The notes under the pieces are model-generated. The model was given only the letters and a program-made list of their open reading frames with translations, made no database searches and was not told where the DNA came from. Shown here one piece after another: positions 31,736 to 43,839 of a stretch of 64,000 nt of DNA; position 1 is the stretch's first letter, and every line of letters begins with the position of its first letter. A program made the translations under genes and the position numbers. Origin of the DNA: Forficula auricularia (Eukaryota; Arthropoda; Insecta; Dermaptera; Forficulidae); assembly GCA_024734495.1 (NCBI GenBank), contig JALMQS010000153.1, forward strand, positions 14,678,789-14,742,788. The letters are read 5' to 3'.

Positions 31736-33401
31736 TTTTGTATTATTTTTTCTTTGTTGTCATCAAATATTTATAATTAATTTTGTGTTGTTAAATTTAA
31801 ACACAAAAATACTAGCTATAATACATTTCTACAATAAATATTGATAATATCAATACAGTAGTATTTCAAATACTTGAATTTTCTATTTCAAATAAATTTT
31901 AATTTTTCCTTGAAAATACTTAAAATATGATTTTTCGAAGGCTATTATAAACCATATTTTTCAGACTAACTATAGTATTGATTTAGCTGATAATATTTAT
32001 CAATCCAGAGGTTTCGAGTAAAACCATACTATTTGGACATTTTAAATGAGTTAGACTCATTAAAATTCAGACTGTGTTGAACGTCGTAATGTTAAAAAAA
32101 TTTTGGTCCCATGCCACTTTTTTTCTAATTTACAGACAATAATCATAATATATTATGATTTTATATGTATTCCATCCAATAAATGGCTCATTCTCAAAAA
32201 AAAAAAAATCGAAAAATGACTTTGATAATTTGATGGAATTTTTTTTAATTATTATGGAATTTATTTTGTTAATTTGATAGTACTGGGCTAATTGTCTAAA
32301 GCGTTATAGTGGTTCCCAACTTTTTTGAGTTTAAAGGGGGGTGAGGGGCCCATATAGTTATGGGTTCAGAATAGTTACAAAAAATATATGTGATACCCGG
32401 AAAAAATATGATAAATGGTGAGAGACAACATGAAATATAAACTTTGTTCTTTTACTGGTTTACTGGACCGTCGCTCAGAAAACCAATACCAACATTTTGT
32501 ATGAGGGAGGTGAGGGAATGACGATGAGGGAATGAGGAAACGAAACATTATTGCACAAAGGTAGGAAAAATAACCTTATAATTTCCCTTGTGAATGTACT
32601 CTATTAAAAATACATAAAGTGTATTTTTCTCACCTCTAGATTGCTTCGCTAGCTCAGCCCTAGCTGACCATCAACATACTGAGTGTTGAAAAAGTTTTCA
32701 CTTTTTCTTCTAACTTAGGTATATATATATTTTTTTAAATTAACTATAAGTTATTTCTTTTTAGAACAGGTCGAATGATAAACGATCAATCATTAATTAG
32801 AAATTCTATTAAATCTAGATAAAGATAATCCCTCTCAAAATCGTTTTAAGGAATACTAAAAACAAACAAAAATGTGTTGAGATTTATATTCTCAACAAAT
32901 AAAAAAACAAAAAATAAATACATAAATTAAAAATTAAAAAAAAATTCATATACATATTTCAAAATGAATTATAACATGTATAAAAAAAATTAAAAATCTC
33001 TTCGCTAAGCATATACAAATATAATAAATTAGATAATCTATCAACTTCAAAACAAATATGTTTTTTGGGGAAAGTGCATCCAAGGATTCTTTATAGAAAA
33101 AAAAACTATAAGAATACATTTTATATAATATTATTCCCTCGATTTTGAAAATTAAAATTTATTAATCTTAAATAAATATGAGGATTTAATGGGAGGCAGC
33201 CTAGGAATATATAAAAAGATGATTCACAATAAAAAAGTATTTATTGGAAAGTTTCGAGAGCCAATGGTATACTTTCAAAACAGAAAAGGTTTTTTATAGA
33301 AATATTTGAAATAACGGATAATAATTTGAAAATTTAAAGATCCTCCTGAAATTTTGAAGTCGTCCTTAAATATTTATGAAAATATTCTATATTAATTAAA
33401 A
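31736..33401. other. AT-rich stretch
   Basis: No gene or defined element. Poly-A tracts at 32195-32210 and 32930-32945. Confidence 0.45.
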
Positions 33402-33912
33402 CAGGAAGAGCAGGGAATTGGACAATAAATAAGGAACAGAGTTTTTATTAAATGGGCCAGACGTTTCGACTTCGTCAGTGGCCCATTTTATCACTCTTTG
33501 TCAAAAGACAATTCCACTCTGCGAAGAAACATATTTAATCTTTTTTGTTATAACTACAATACATTCTTGACCTCAATTATTCAACAATCTTGAACCTTTT
33601 TTCTCCTTTTAACGATTAAAAAATCAAAATTCTTATAAAAACAACATAAAGGGTTTTATAAGAATTTTGATTTTTTAATTGTTAAGAGAGAAAAAGGTTC
33701 AAGATTGTTGAATAATTGAGGCCTATTGATGTATTGTAGTTATAATAAAAAGATTAAAGATGTTTCTTCGCAGAGTGGAATTGTCTTTTGACAAAGAGTG
33801 ATAAAATGAGCCACTGAGGAAGTCGAAATAAATCGATGAAACGTCTGGCCCATTTAATAAAAACTCTGTTTTTTATTTACTGTCCAATGCCCTGCTATTA
33901 CTGTTTTAATTA
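33402..33912. mobile_element. Foldback element family J, about 510 bp
   Basis: Long inverted arms: GGGCCAGACGTTTCGACTTC at 33452 mirrors AACGTCTGGCCCATTTAATA at 33840. GTCAAAAGACAATTCCACTC mirrors GAGTGGAATTGTCTTTTGAC. The arms meet near 33647. No coding capacity; single copy. Confidence 0.85.
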
Positions 33913-34232
33913 ATACTTAATATGGATGCGAGTGATATCCCGTAAATACTCTATATGTTTAGAATTTTAGGGATGTGCCGCATCCACAGCATCCATGGAC
34001 AGCATGCCACTGCTATGTACATATAGTATTATATTATTAGAATTAATCTTTTTATAAATTCTTGGACTGCTTATCACTCTATTCTACTGATGGTAAAAAG
34101 ACAAAAAATATTTTCTCATCATCAATGAGCACTGAAAAAGGAGACAAAAAGGAAAATTATTACAGGTTTCCTTCATTGACCCTGAAGAAGGAGGGAAGAT
34201 CCTCTGAAACATCGGCTCAAAAGCTTTAGAAC

Positions 34233-34385
34233 GAGGGGTGAACCGCGATTAGAATTAGGTGTACACGTCTTTGGAATTATGTGGAATTATTTTGGAATTC
34301 ATTAGATAATGCCCCTTCATCTATTGGAAATGAAAGTGGAAGTGGAAGTAGGTGTACAAGATATTATGTCGCGGTACACCCCTCG
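34233..34385. mobile_element. hAT-type MITE family B copy 2
   Basis: CGAGGGGTGAACCGCGATTA to CGCGGTACACCCCTCG, 153 bp, with an exact 8-bp duplication CTTTAGAA at 34225-34232 and 34386-34393. Contains AATGCCCCTTCATCTATTG and the AAGTGGAAGTGGAAGTAGG stretch that is expanded in copy 1. Confidence 0.9.
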
Positions 34386-34689
34386 CTTTAGAAAGAAAAC
34401 TTTCAATAAATATTCCAATAAATTCATCTTTTTATTTATTCCTGCAGTGCTTTCCATAAAATCCTCAGTTTTATATTCTACCAGTCCTTCTCCGAGGAAA
34501 AAGTTCTAATTTATTAAATAAATATTATTCCGAAATAGAAAAAACCGGCATTAAAGAAAAATAAATGTTGATTTCTCGTGTTGTATCCACTTTGACAAAT
34601 TCTTTAATCTCTCGTATCTTCTCTTAACCCTCTGACCCCCTCCCTCCTATTTAACTATAAAATATAGGATGTTATGAATTATTGGTTTA

Positions 34690-35040
34690 AAGCAAAACAA
34701 CAAGAGTGATTTTTCATTTTCATTTGATCCCCCCTGCCCCTTCGTTCATCTCTCGGATTTGAATTTATATGTACATGGTCGAGGACGAGGGTTCGAATAA
34801 AAGTGGAGGCCAAAGTGTCGTCCTTTTGAAAAACACGCGGGCAACACGCGAGCGGGACACGCACCGGCCCGCCCGGCCAGGCCGGTAGGCCTAGCCGAAT
34901 TAGCATAGTAACGGGAAGTTGCCTGCCTCTCTATTGAAATGAGAAGATCGATTTTAAAAGAAAAATGGGGATGGAAAAGGGCCAGCCAGCCAGGAAAATC
35001 GAAAAACAATCTTGATCTATATATAATACATAAGCCGATA
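34690..35040. promoter_or_regulatory. GC-rich non-coding island
   Basis: Distinctly GC-rich for the window (CGGCCCGCCCGGCCAGGCCG near 34864, ACACGCGGGCAACACGCG near 34833), non-repetitive, with two overlapping minus-strand frames that encode no recognisable domain. Possible CpG-containing regulatory element or alternative promoter or first exon; undetermined. Confidence 0.3.
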
Positions 35041-36185
35041 CAGGGGACACATTCAACAACAACAAAGAAATCACTAGGTCACTAAATCACAATCTCGAAC
35101 TGAATTTATATGTTAAAAATTTTTATTATTGATTGAGTTTTATCATTTAAAAATTAATAGAAATCTTTTAAAAATATATATATATATTATTAGGATGATG
35201 GATGATTTTATTATGTTTGGCTCAAAGGGTTATTTGGAAGGAGATTCGCCGGGCTTGGATGGGAGATAATCTTCAGAGATTAGAATCTCTCTTGTCGGCG
35301 TAAAGCCAGAAAAATGCTATTTTAAATAAGAATTTGCACTAGGCAGTTAACAATATGCTTTTCAAAATATGAACTTGCCAGAGGCAATTGGAAACATGCT
35401 TTAAATGAAATAATGGCACAAGGCCCGCATTTATTGCTTCTTCGTTACAGAACGTGTATACAAATTACTTCTTAGACACAAGCCGTTTCGTTCCCAGGTG
35501 AGTTGTCTTCTTCGATGAGCTTTATCAACTGAATAACAACTCACAACTGATAAATGACAACTGAGTTCGCTTCGAGGAGCTGGCTGATTTTATAACCCTA
35601 GCTCTAATTAGCAATTAAGCTGATTGGTTAATTATTCGCGCCTTTTAGGTGATGTATGCCAACATTTCGCGCGCTTTCTTCTCAATATAAGAGGGGCGTG
35701 TCCCTGCTGCTCGCCTGTCATTTTATCGCAGGATTCTGACCGGCAAACAGCAAGCAAACGCCTTTCTCAAGCCGAAAACAAATCTTTATTTTCAAAAGCA
35801 TTTTACATTGAAAGGAGGGGAGAATAAAATCCTACAATATTTTTTTTAATTGGTTTTAGAGGTTTTTTTAAATTTTTCTTTATCATTACTCGGTGAATGG
35901 AACGGATTACGAAGAGACAAACAAATTTGTAAAGGAGGATGAATTGTGGGCAGCAAGCCCGAAGTCACCATTAGAAATAAAGTTGACAAAAAATGTATAT
36001 TCATCATTGATGAAAAATATACATCTGTAATTATAATTGTATAATAAAGAATTTATTATCTTATCTATCTAAAAAAATTTGATAAACATCAGAAAACCGG
36101 TCCATATCTGACCATTTGTTAATTAAATGTTTGTTATTTAAAATTTCGATCATTTCTAAAATTAATCTTTTTATCTAGAATTGGG
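35041..36185. other. Mixed stretch, part probably repeat-derived
   Basis: 35210-35830 is of higher complexity, with ACAAGCCGTTTCGTTCCCAG, CAATATAAGAGGGGCGTG and an initiator-like region that could be an old LTR or promoter, but no second copy exists to test this. The remainder is AT-rich. No gene supported. Confidence 0.35.
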
Positions 36186-36535
36186 ATTGTTCTGGAGGGG
36201 TTTCGGGGTATGTGGGGGTGGGAGTGGGGTGTGAGGGTGGGGTTTGTGGGTTAGAGTGCGGATGGAGTGTTGGGGTGGTGGTGTGGGGGCGGGGTTAGGC
36301 ACGGGTGCATAGTGCGGGGATGGGGGGGTTCGTGGGTTAGGGTGCGGATGGAGTGTTGGGGCGGGAGTTGGGAATGGTACGTGGGTGGGGGTGAGGGTGG
36401 GGTTCGTGGGTTAGGGTGCGGATGGAGTGTTGGGGCGGGAGTTGGGAATGGTACGTGGGTGGGGGTGAGGGTGGGGTTCGTGGGTTAGGGTGCGGATGGA
36501 GTGTTGGAGTGGGGGTTGGCCGAAGGCGGACCTTG
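36186..36535. repeat. G-rich minisatellite, 74-bp unit
   Basis: GTGCGGATGGAGTGTTGG starts at 36256, 36342, 36416 and 36490 (intervals 86, 74, 74). Each unit has GGGTTAGGGTGCGG, GGGCGGGAGTTGGGAATGG and GTGGGTGGGGGTGAGGGTGG. Nearly all C is absent from the plus strand, so many G runs can form quadruplexes. The open frames on both strands (Gly/Trp-rich and Pro/His-rich) are products of this composition. Confidence 0.9.
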
Positions 36536-37084
36536 CAGTTAGTATCTAATATATAGTAATAAAAATTTATGTTTATGAATGTATTTCGCAATTTAATTCA
36601 AATTCCTTTAAAATATGTTAAGAAAAAAAATAATTTGAATAGACAAAAAAAGACATTTTCAAACCAAATACATTGAAATTCCATATGCGTAGATTTCTAA
36701 TATTAGTTATTTTATTTTTTTGAGGGTCAGATGATGGTTAACAAATTTCTTTTAATGATGAAATCAGTTTCTAGAATAAATACTAGATCCCTCAAATATA
36801 GAAAAATGAATTTTTTTGATTTCCACATTTAATATTCATTCAATTGTACATGATCCATTCATAACGAACTGATTTAACATTGAAAAGCCTCAACTCTCTT
36901 TTATCCCTCTCTAAAAAAGGATGAACCATATCCCTTCTTTGTATTCCCTAAACGTCTATTATGGTGTAATAATAATATGTGTGTGTGGTAATAATAAATA
37001 AATTAATCTAAGTTCTAGAGAGATATTGATAATAAAAACACTGCATATATATATATAGGAGTAGAATACAATTGAATGGAGGTT
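36536..37084. other. AT-rich stretch
   Basis: No feature recognised. Confidence 0.45.
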
Positions 37085-37620
37085 TCCAATGCGGATTTAT
37101 ATTTCCGATTGAGTGAGCGATGAATGATGCACAGGGCACGCCACGAAATCCATAATAAAAGGTGCTCTTTCACGGTTTGGTTTCCAAACGATCAATCATA
37201 GTGAACGAAAAAAAGAACGTCCCTTAAAATTTTTCCTATATTAAAATTTTAAAATCGGGCTCCCACAAAAGGAAATAACAACAATAACAAAAACGACAAA
37301 CGAAAAGTGAAAAAGAAATCGACTTTGTGGCAAACAAAAAAGGAAAATGAATCACGGCATTTAGACAAACAACTGAAGAAAAAGGACTGCTGCTGCGCAG
37401 GTGTGAACGGACACCGATTATTATTATTATTACTATTTTTGAGGACACCCTTTCAAAGGAGCCTCCTTTAAGACATTTCCAACACGGAACAAAGAAACAA
37501 ACGAGCGACAAAGGCGTTTCATTACAAACATTTAAAATCAATCATCAGATTAAAGAACTTTACACAATGTGCCCTTTTGTATTACATTCCAAAAATCAAG
37601 ATTTTCCCATGAAGAAATAA
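37085..37620. promoter_or_regulatory. Candidate enhancer with clustered Sox-type motifs
   Basis: Non-repetitive, non-coding sequence with GGAACAAAGAAACAAACG and GCGACAAAGGCG near 37490-37515, CACAATGTGCCC near 37563, AACAACAATAACAAAAACG near 37276, an E-box CAGGTG near 37399 and a GATCAATCATAG block. Sox proteins bind ACAAAG/ACAAT-type sites, and SoxB genes are often autoregulated and flanked by conserved enhancers. The function is inference. Confidence 0.35.
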
Positions 37621-37814
37621 AAGAGAAAGAACCAATTAAAAAAAATCTGGCGTAACATTACTTTACATAACCCCTACAAAAATTATCAAATTAACAGTTC
37701 TAAAAATAAATAAGCAATAAATAACACTAGCCCCTGGCGGGGAGCGTCTCGTTCCAGACCTTTGCTGGCCCTCTTGCTATCCAAGGGTCCCCCACCCCTT
37801 GACCCACGGTCCAT

Positions 37815-37950
37815 GGTTATTCCTCAAGTAATAGATGAGCATCAATCGCTATTTTTAATTTTAAGTCGATTCCTCTATGTCTTCAGCAATGGTTAACAAT
37901 AATAATCGAAAGGTCAACAATCCAATATAGAATGGTTTTTCCTCATAAAT
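37815..37950 (+). repeat. Solitary monomer of the 119-bp repeat
   Basis: Carries GGTTATTCCTCAAGTA, CATCAATCGCTATTTTT and TCCTCTATGTCTTCAGCAAT, matching the array at 8945-9955. It is preceded by a GC-rich 80-bp segment (37728-37812) of unknown origin. Confidence 0.85.
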
Positions 37951-38244
37951 GTTTTTAAATTTTATATAATTTTATCATTTAAAAAAAGAATTTGAGTAAA
38001 CAAAAACAGTCGTCAGGAAAGAATTTGAGTAAACAAAAACATGGCAACAGAATCAGCCAATCACAGATTTTTATTTAATTTAACCCCAATTTTAACCCCT
38101 TGAGAGGTAAAAACACTTCTTAGCTTACATTTACGCCCTATAAAGAACCTCTATTCCAAATTTCTAGTTCGTAGGACTAGAAGTTTTGTAGATATCGTGA
38201 TGAGTCAGTGAGTCAGTGGTATTTCGCTTATATAGATATAGATG
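37951..38244. repeat. Probable LINE 3' tail (RTE-like)
   Basis: The run GATATCGTGATGAGTCAGTG AGTCAG followed by TTTCGCTTATATAGATATAG resembles 3' ends of RTE-type retroelements as I remember them. No coding part present. Confidence 0.3.
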
Positions 38245-38350
38245 TAGCGTAGTTAGTTCTTAGATAGGTGACCGTCTACATACATTATTATGTGCTGTTT
38301 GCATACTTACAGCCTTCTCAATCCCAGTCGTGTTGCTTGCATCCCAATTA
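38245..38350 (+). mobile_element. 5S-rRNA-like SINE fragment
   Basis: GTTAGTTCTTAGATAGGTGA then CCGTC resembles the 3' part of 5S rRNA (GTTAGTACTTGGATGGGTGACCGC). The trailing TTCTCAATCCCAGTCGTG block is shared with 15265 and 52590. Confidence 0.5.
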
Positions 38351-38579
38351 AATAGATTAAGAAGGCCAAAAATGGAATACTATCAAATATGATACTTCAT
38401 CTCCGTTAGAAGCGAAATGGCTATACCTCTTATAGATCTAAGACATTGCCAGAATAAGCATAAGTTGGAAAAAACAATACTTTACCTATCCTCTATAAAA
38501 CAAATACAATAGGTTTTCTTGAAAAATGCTATGTCGAAATTTTCAAGTTATTTTTTGGCTAAACCATTTGACTATTAAC
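38351..38579. other. Unique AT-rich stretch
   Basis: No feature recognised. Confidence 0.4.
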
Positions 38580-38965
38580 AAAATCACAAGAGGATGTCAT
38601 CTATTAGTTCCACGATAGAATGGATTATTTTTAATTATGTGTCAGAAGGATTGTTTTCGAGCCAAATGGTTACTCTGTGACGTGAACCCCTCTGACATAT
38701 GTATCCTGCTAATTATTTTGCTAAACTATATGGCATGGCTATATGTTTAAATTTAGAATCACTAGATCGTGAAATTTTACAAATGAAGATTTAAATCTTT
38801 GAATGAAATATTTAGCGCGATACATATGTCGCCAATTGGTACACGGGTTGGTATTTCTGGCACTCGGGTTCGATTCCCGAGAAGATAAAACAACCCTTTT
38901 GACATATAATTAAAAACAATTCATTCTATCTCGGGTCTAATAGATGAGAGCCTCTTGCGATTTTT
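38580..38965. mobile_element. tRNA-like palindromic element K4
   Basis: Inverted outer arms (ATGTCATCTATTAGTTCCAC / GGTCTAATAGATGAGAG-type). An inner GGCACTCGGGTTCGATTCCC at 38860 gives a Pol III B-box-like sequence. AACCCCTCTGACATATGTAT at 38685 matches the element at 61200-61780. Confidence 0.55.
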
Positions 38966-39119
38966 TTAGAAATTTAAATTCTATTTATCTCGATAATTTG
39001 AACTATTTATACATTTAGCTAATATTTACTTATTTATTCATTTACTTTTTGGCCTTGGATACTAAAGTACATTTATTCCGATCCTAGTATGATAGATTAT
39101 TTAAAGGTTAGTAGTGTTA

Positions 39120-39240
39120 GTGTAGGATTATAGCCGGTCAAATTTTTGTCCAGACCCGGGCTTGAACTCGGGCCTCCTGCTTCATCATCGTTATCTCCCT
39201 GAGCAGGAACGCTACACACTGGACTAACCAAGCACCCTAT
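39120..39240 (-). mobile_element. tRNA-derived SINE (SINE-2)
   Basis: Minus strand: GCTTGGTTAGTCCAGTGTGTAG-like A-box region, GGCCCGAGTTCAAGCCCGGG B box at about 39158-39177, then GGACAAAAATTTGACCGGCT. Partial copies: 63860-63950 (+), 50690-50750 and 61090-61150 (both -). Confidence 0.6.
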
Positions 39241-39364
39241 TTATTATTTGACTAAACCGAAAGAAAAAATAAAACATTTATTTTAGTTTTGTTTAATGAT
39301 ACATTACTAAGTTATTCAATTTAAAGTGCCTAGAGGGTAGGCTTTGTGGTGGGTTAAGGAGCCC

Positions 39365-40000
39365 ATTTGGTTACATAGATTATAGGCGCTTATGCACATT
39401 TATTTCACCGATATTATTAAATTCTTAGTAGCAATTTTATTTATTCATGCACTTATTTGGATTTTTAAATTTATCAAAATAATTTAATACAATTTTTAAT
39501 TGAAAAAAAAATATAAATAAATAAAAATAGCTCTAAAGCCTATTTACCTACATAAGGGCAGATATATACAAGTGACTATTTTTTAAAAGTAACTTTGAAT
39601 TTTTAAAATGTATTAATTTTTATTCACACTCTCAACGCCATTTATTAGCTACTTATTTTATTTCACCAATATTAATTTATTTTAATCTTGAAAATAGAGG
39701 TTTTGAGTAAAATCGTTGTTTATGACCAAGCCCAAAGTTTAAATTCTCAGTAGCAATTTTATTTATTCATGCACTTAGGATTTTTAAAATTGATTAAAAT
39801 AATTTAATAAAACTTTTTAATTGAAAACAAAAAAATAAATATAAATAAATAAAAAATAGCTCTAAAGCCTATATACCTACATAATGGGCAGATATATACA
39901 AGTGACTATTTTTGAAAAGTAACTTTGAATTTTTAAAATGTATTAATTTTTATTCACACTCTCAACGCCATTTATTAGGTACTTATTTTATTTTATTTAT
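39365..40000. repeat. Tandem duplication, period about 329 bp
   Basis: AGCTCTAAAGCCTAT starts at 39529 and 39858. Flanking blocks AGTAGCAATTTTATTTATTC and TATTCACACTCTCAACGCCA are also repeated. AT-rich, non-coding. Confidence 0.85.
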
Positions 40001-40149
40001 TTATTTTACATACTGTTTTAACTTAACACCACATATTATGAAAATTTCTTGAATAATATTGAAACTGATTGATTTAAATTATTTTTTATTGATTTGCATA
40101 TCAAAGAAACAATTTTTAATTTATTTATATTTCATTGACATTGATTCAA

Positions 40150-40270
40150 GAAGGTGCAATCCTTATAATCCAGGATTGACTATTGAAAGAGGATAAAAAG
40201 AAATTCAGGGATTGGGTTGGAGTCGAGGGTACCTCTCCAGGTATACGGGTCGTGTATGGTCTTAAGGGTA
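40150..40270 (-). pseudogene. LINE 3' UTR remnant
   Basis: AAGGTGCAATCCTTATAATC and GATTGGGTTGGAGTCGAGGG align with the 3' UTR of the LINE at 60010-60110. No coding sequence left. Confidence 0.55.
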
Positions 40271-40395
40271 TATACCCTATACTAATAAATTTTAAAATAA
40301 TAAGACTAATATCTTCTTAATTAGCCAAAACGTCTAAACTAAAGATCCTACCCTCAGTACACTAGCTAGAATATTGATGATACACCAATGCACAA

Positions 40396-41022
40396 TTAGG
40401 ATGGTCCTTATTTTGGGTATTTTCGAATTTTTACGCTGACAGGGTCTCATATATGGTTCGAAATATATAAATAAAAAATCCCCTCCAATTTCAAGTCTCT
40501 ATCTCAAATTTAACCTTTGCTGCAACGATGCAAGTTTCCCATCTAAATACGTAACATGGGGTTTTTGACATTGAACGATCATTTTTTTTATTTCGACCAA
40601 ACTAATAGTTCAAAAAATTTGAAACTCTGTAGACTTTATCCTTATAATAGTAGCTATCCTTAAATTTTTTTTACAGATTTCTAGCTATTATAATTATAGA
40701 GTTACTGCTAGATACAATATTGCTATTATCTTAGTCCAAAATTATAATAGCTAAAAAACTGTAAAAATTATGAGCGATAGCTATTATTATAAAGTGCTTA
40801 CAGAGTTTCAATTTTTTTGAACTATTAATTTGGCCGGAACAAAAAATTGATCGTTTAATGCCAAAAACCCAAAAACCTCATGTTATTTAGATGGGAAACT
40901 TGCATCGCAGCGAGGCAAAGGTTAAAAGTGAGATAGAGACTTGAACTTGAGGGATATTCGAACCAGATGAGCCTCTGTCAGCGTAAAAATTCGAAAATAC
41001 TCAAAATAAGGACCACCCTAAT
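40396..41022. mobile_element. TIR MITE family A, complete, about 627 bp
   Basis: Left end TTAGGATGGTCCTTATTTTG and right end CAAAATAAGGACCACCCTAA. The arms pair for about 250 bp each, including TTACGCTGACAG and CATCTAAATACGTAACATGG. No transposase frame. The broken copy is at 716-1552. Confidence 0.85.
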
Positions 41023-41512
41023 GAACATACGTACATATATATATACTTATATATACATACGTTTTCAAACTACTTTTCTGGATTCTCTGGGACTTTGAAA
41101 CTTTAAAATCTGTAAAAAATCTCGACTCTTGATTTTTTCTCTTTTCCAAAAAAACACATCATAAAAATTAATTTGGTGATTTATTTTGTGAGAGAATTAA
41201 TTGGTAGAACTAGAAAGTTTGAAACTTGGCACAGAGGTGGCGGGCTAATAACGTAAGCTTGTTCGCTAAATTTTAGCTTATTAGTTACAGTTAAAATCTC
41301 TCTTATCTATTTAAAAATCTGATTGATTTTTTTTTCAATTTTTCGTACTAGAAGTTCTGAACCTAAAAGTAAAATTTAATCATTTGTTTGTTTCAGATAT
41401 TATAAATATTTTCTACATTTGATTCAATCACGAATCAAATGTAAGGAATTTTTGTCAAATATTGAGTGAAAATAATATTTGAACTTATATATTTCTAAAT
41501 TGAAATAATGAT
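41023..41512. other. AT-rich stretch, partly family L-flanking repeat
   Basis: 41400-41512 is related to 28350-28450. Otherwise unremarkable. Confidence 0.4.
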
Positions 41513-41883
41513 ATTAAATAAATTTTATAATTTTTCTCATTAATATATCAAAGAATAATTGATAGCATCTAACATACATGCTAATAGATCAAGCGCTCTG
41601 GACTGGGAGATTGAATATATAACATCTGAGATTTCAAATTCACTTGGTGATCCATCCGAATGTCTAGCGGGCTATACGCGAAATGACGTTGGATTGTAGC
41701 TAAGTGGATCACATCTTTTTCTCTCTTGGCCCAGACTTAAGACTCCGCAGACTCCAATAGCGTAATCCACAGTAGTCTCGCGATAAATATCTTTTTCAAA
41801 TAAGCGCGGTCAAAATAATTCTCGTTGACGTATTAATTATTCTTTGATATATTAATGAGAAAAATTATAAAATTTATTTAAAT
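41513..41883. mobile_element. Foldback element family L
   Basis: Arms TTTATAATTTTTCTCATTAA plus TATATCAAAGAATAATT and their complements at 41845-41883 enclose a higher-complexity centre (AGATCAAGCGCTCTGGACTG, GTGGATCACATC). The centre may be tRNA-related but no clean B box is present. Confidence 0.7.
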
Positions 41884-43614
41884 ATTTTGGAACCGGAACG
41901 AACATTCTACGACTTTCCATTCTTGAGTTATCGTTTCGAATGGCGTGTGTACTTAATAACAATCTTAATTAGAAAAAAACCAACATATAAATATTTTCCT
42001 TAAAATAAAATCTAGAAACCTACGAGTGATGTGTGAGTATTTAGTAACTAAAAGTCGGAATCGAATAAAAAGGAGCTTAAACTGAAACAAGCGAGGCGGA
42101 ATGTTAGAGAAACTCCATCTCTGATCACTATATAATGGTAACACCTTATAATTCCCAGAATCATTAGCTTCAATGATTCTTTAAAAATCATTTAGGCATT
42201 CACGCTTCATCTTAAAGTAACTTTTGATAAAGGTAAGAAAGAGAGAGCATTTCGAGAAGAAGAAAGAGCTTCAACTTCAGTTATTTTGACAAAGTTTATC
42301 CGATTTAAAGATACCGATTCAATCATCTCGGCTTTTCAAATAGAATGTTTCTATCGTTTAAAGAAAGATGCTCGTTTTGGATAATTGAAATATCTTTCGA
42401 ACAAATTACACATGAATTTCCTTTTAAATTAATCTCCGAATAAGAAGAAATTATAGAGGAAGTTAAGTTAAATGTTCCTCGTTAAATGTTAATAAATAAT
42501 ATTTATCTATTAGCAGTAGGTATGAATAATAGGGATTTAGCATTTTAAAGATCGCACTTTAGTAATTTGAAAAATATTTTAGCTTTATTTACTTTTTCTA
42601 AGCTAAATTCGTAATAATTCTGACTTTAGTTGAACCCAGTTTTTATATTATTTTGTCGACCTACAGTCTCTAGTCCATAAAGAGATATCAATGAGGTTGT
42701 CCACTGCTTGATGCAAATAAATTCATATCTATATTTATAATAATAGGATTGCGCGACGGCCGATGACGACGTGATTTTTTTTATTTTTAAAACCAAGAAT
42801 AGTTCATGACAAATAAAATTAGGAAATTTAAATAATTATTTATTTTCTAATAGCTGCGATTCCTGCCTTCGGCTGCAGTGGCGTACCAATCGGGGGGGGG
42901 GGGGGGGGGGAATTAAAAATTATTTTATTAGGAGAAGGTGGAGTGATTAGAAAAATATTTTAGTCTATTGTCAAGATTAGATCGCTGGTCTTTATCCATA
43001 CATCTTTAGTGTCCAATTTATGTTAGGACAATTCGGGCATTTGGTAAGAACAAAAAAACGACCGAGTGCAAGACGATATCTTGTAAAATACTCAATATAT
43101 TTTGGTAAATACTTTCTTATTTGCCATTATTGAATGGACGTATGTGTATAATTTTTCTATAATTATAGGTTCTGTGTATTGTAAATCACGTCACATCATT
43201 TAAAAGGTTAATTAAACGAAAATAAAATTTAACTTAATTCTTCTACTTAATGAGATCTTTCCAAAAATACCAAACACCATATTATACCATATATGAAAAA
43301 AAATATTTTCTACCCCATTTTCATCATGGGATTAAAATTCTAATACGAGTTTTGATTCTGAAAAAAATAAATACTTGTAGATTTCAAGTTTTTATTTTAT
43401 ACCGTTCTCTATTGGAGACGATTTTTAAAAGTTCTTTTGGATTTAGTCCAAACTAGACAAAGCTATGACAATTTTTTAAACTAATTCTTCTTTTGTTCTC
43501 TATCCTGCTTGCCTCGCATGATGGTTTGCATAGCATATGTCCAAAGTACTCCAGTTTTCGACATTTGCAAGGGGTTCTTTTATACTTGTGTATTTAAAAA
43601 TAAAATAAAATCCC
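41884..43614. other. Mostly AT-rich DNA with one G homopolymer
   Basis: 42050-42400 is more complex and may be conserved. A G run occupies about 42892-42910, next to GGCTGCAGTGGCGTACCAAT, a sequence typical of a transposon end. 42655-42725 is a family F fragment. No gene. Confidence 0.4.
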
Positions 43615-43735
43615 ATTATAGTTGAAAATATTTTTGTTTTACCGAGAGTAACAAAGTTCATAAAGAGAAATAATTTATTTGCATCAAGCAGAAGACAACC
43701 TCTTTGATATCTCTTTATCAATCCACTTATGTCTT
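43615..43735. mobile_element. Family F fragment
   Basis: TTGTTTTACCGAGAGTAACA, then CATAAAGAGAAAT and the mirrored ATCTCTTTATCAATC around GCATCAAGCAGAAGACAACC. A small foldback derived from the family F 3' part. Confidence 0.6.
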
Positions 43736-43839
43736 ATTAATAATTCTGCCATATTAAAAATCTCCCAAAATTATTTGTCTAAAACTAGAAACTTGTTACT
43801 GACTGAGAGATACTTGGGTTTGAAATGACGACAGCTATT

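Noticed and set aside
34679..35009. Two overlapping minus-strand frames in the GC-rich island
   Set aside because: No domain, and mutually overlapping frames explained by GC content.
36267..36591. Gly/Trp-rich and Pro/His-rich frames on opposite strands
   Set aside because: Both are by-products of the G-rich 74-bp minisatellite.
37236..37541. 101-codon minus-strand frame
   Set aside because: Hydrophobic low-information peptide across an apparently regulatory segment; no conserved motif.
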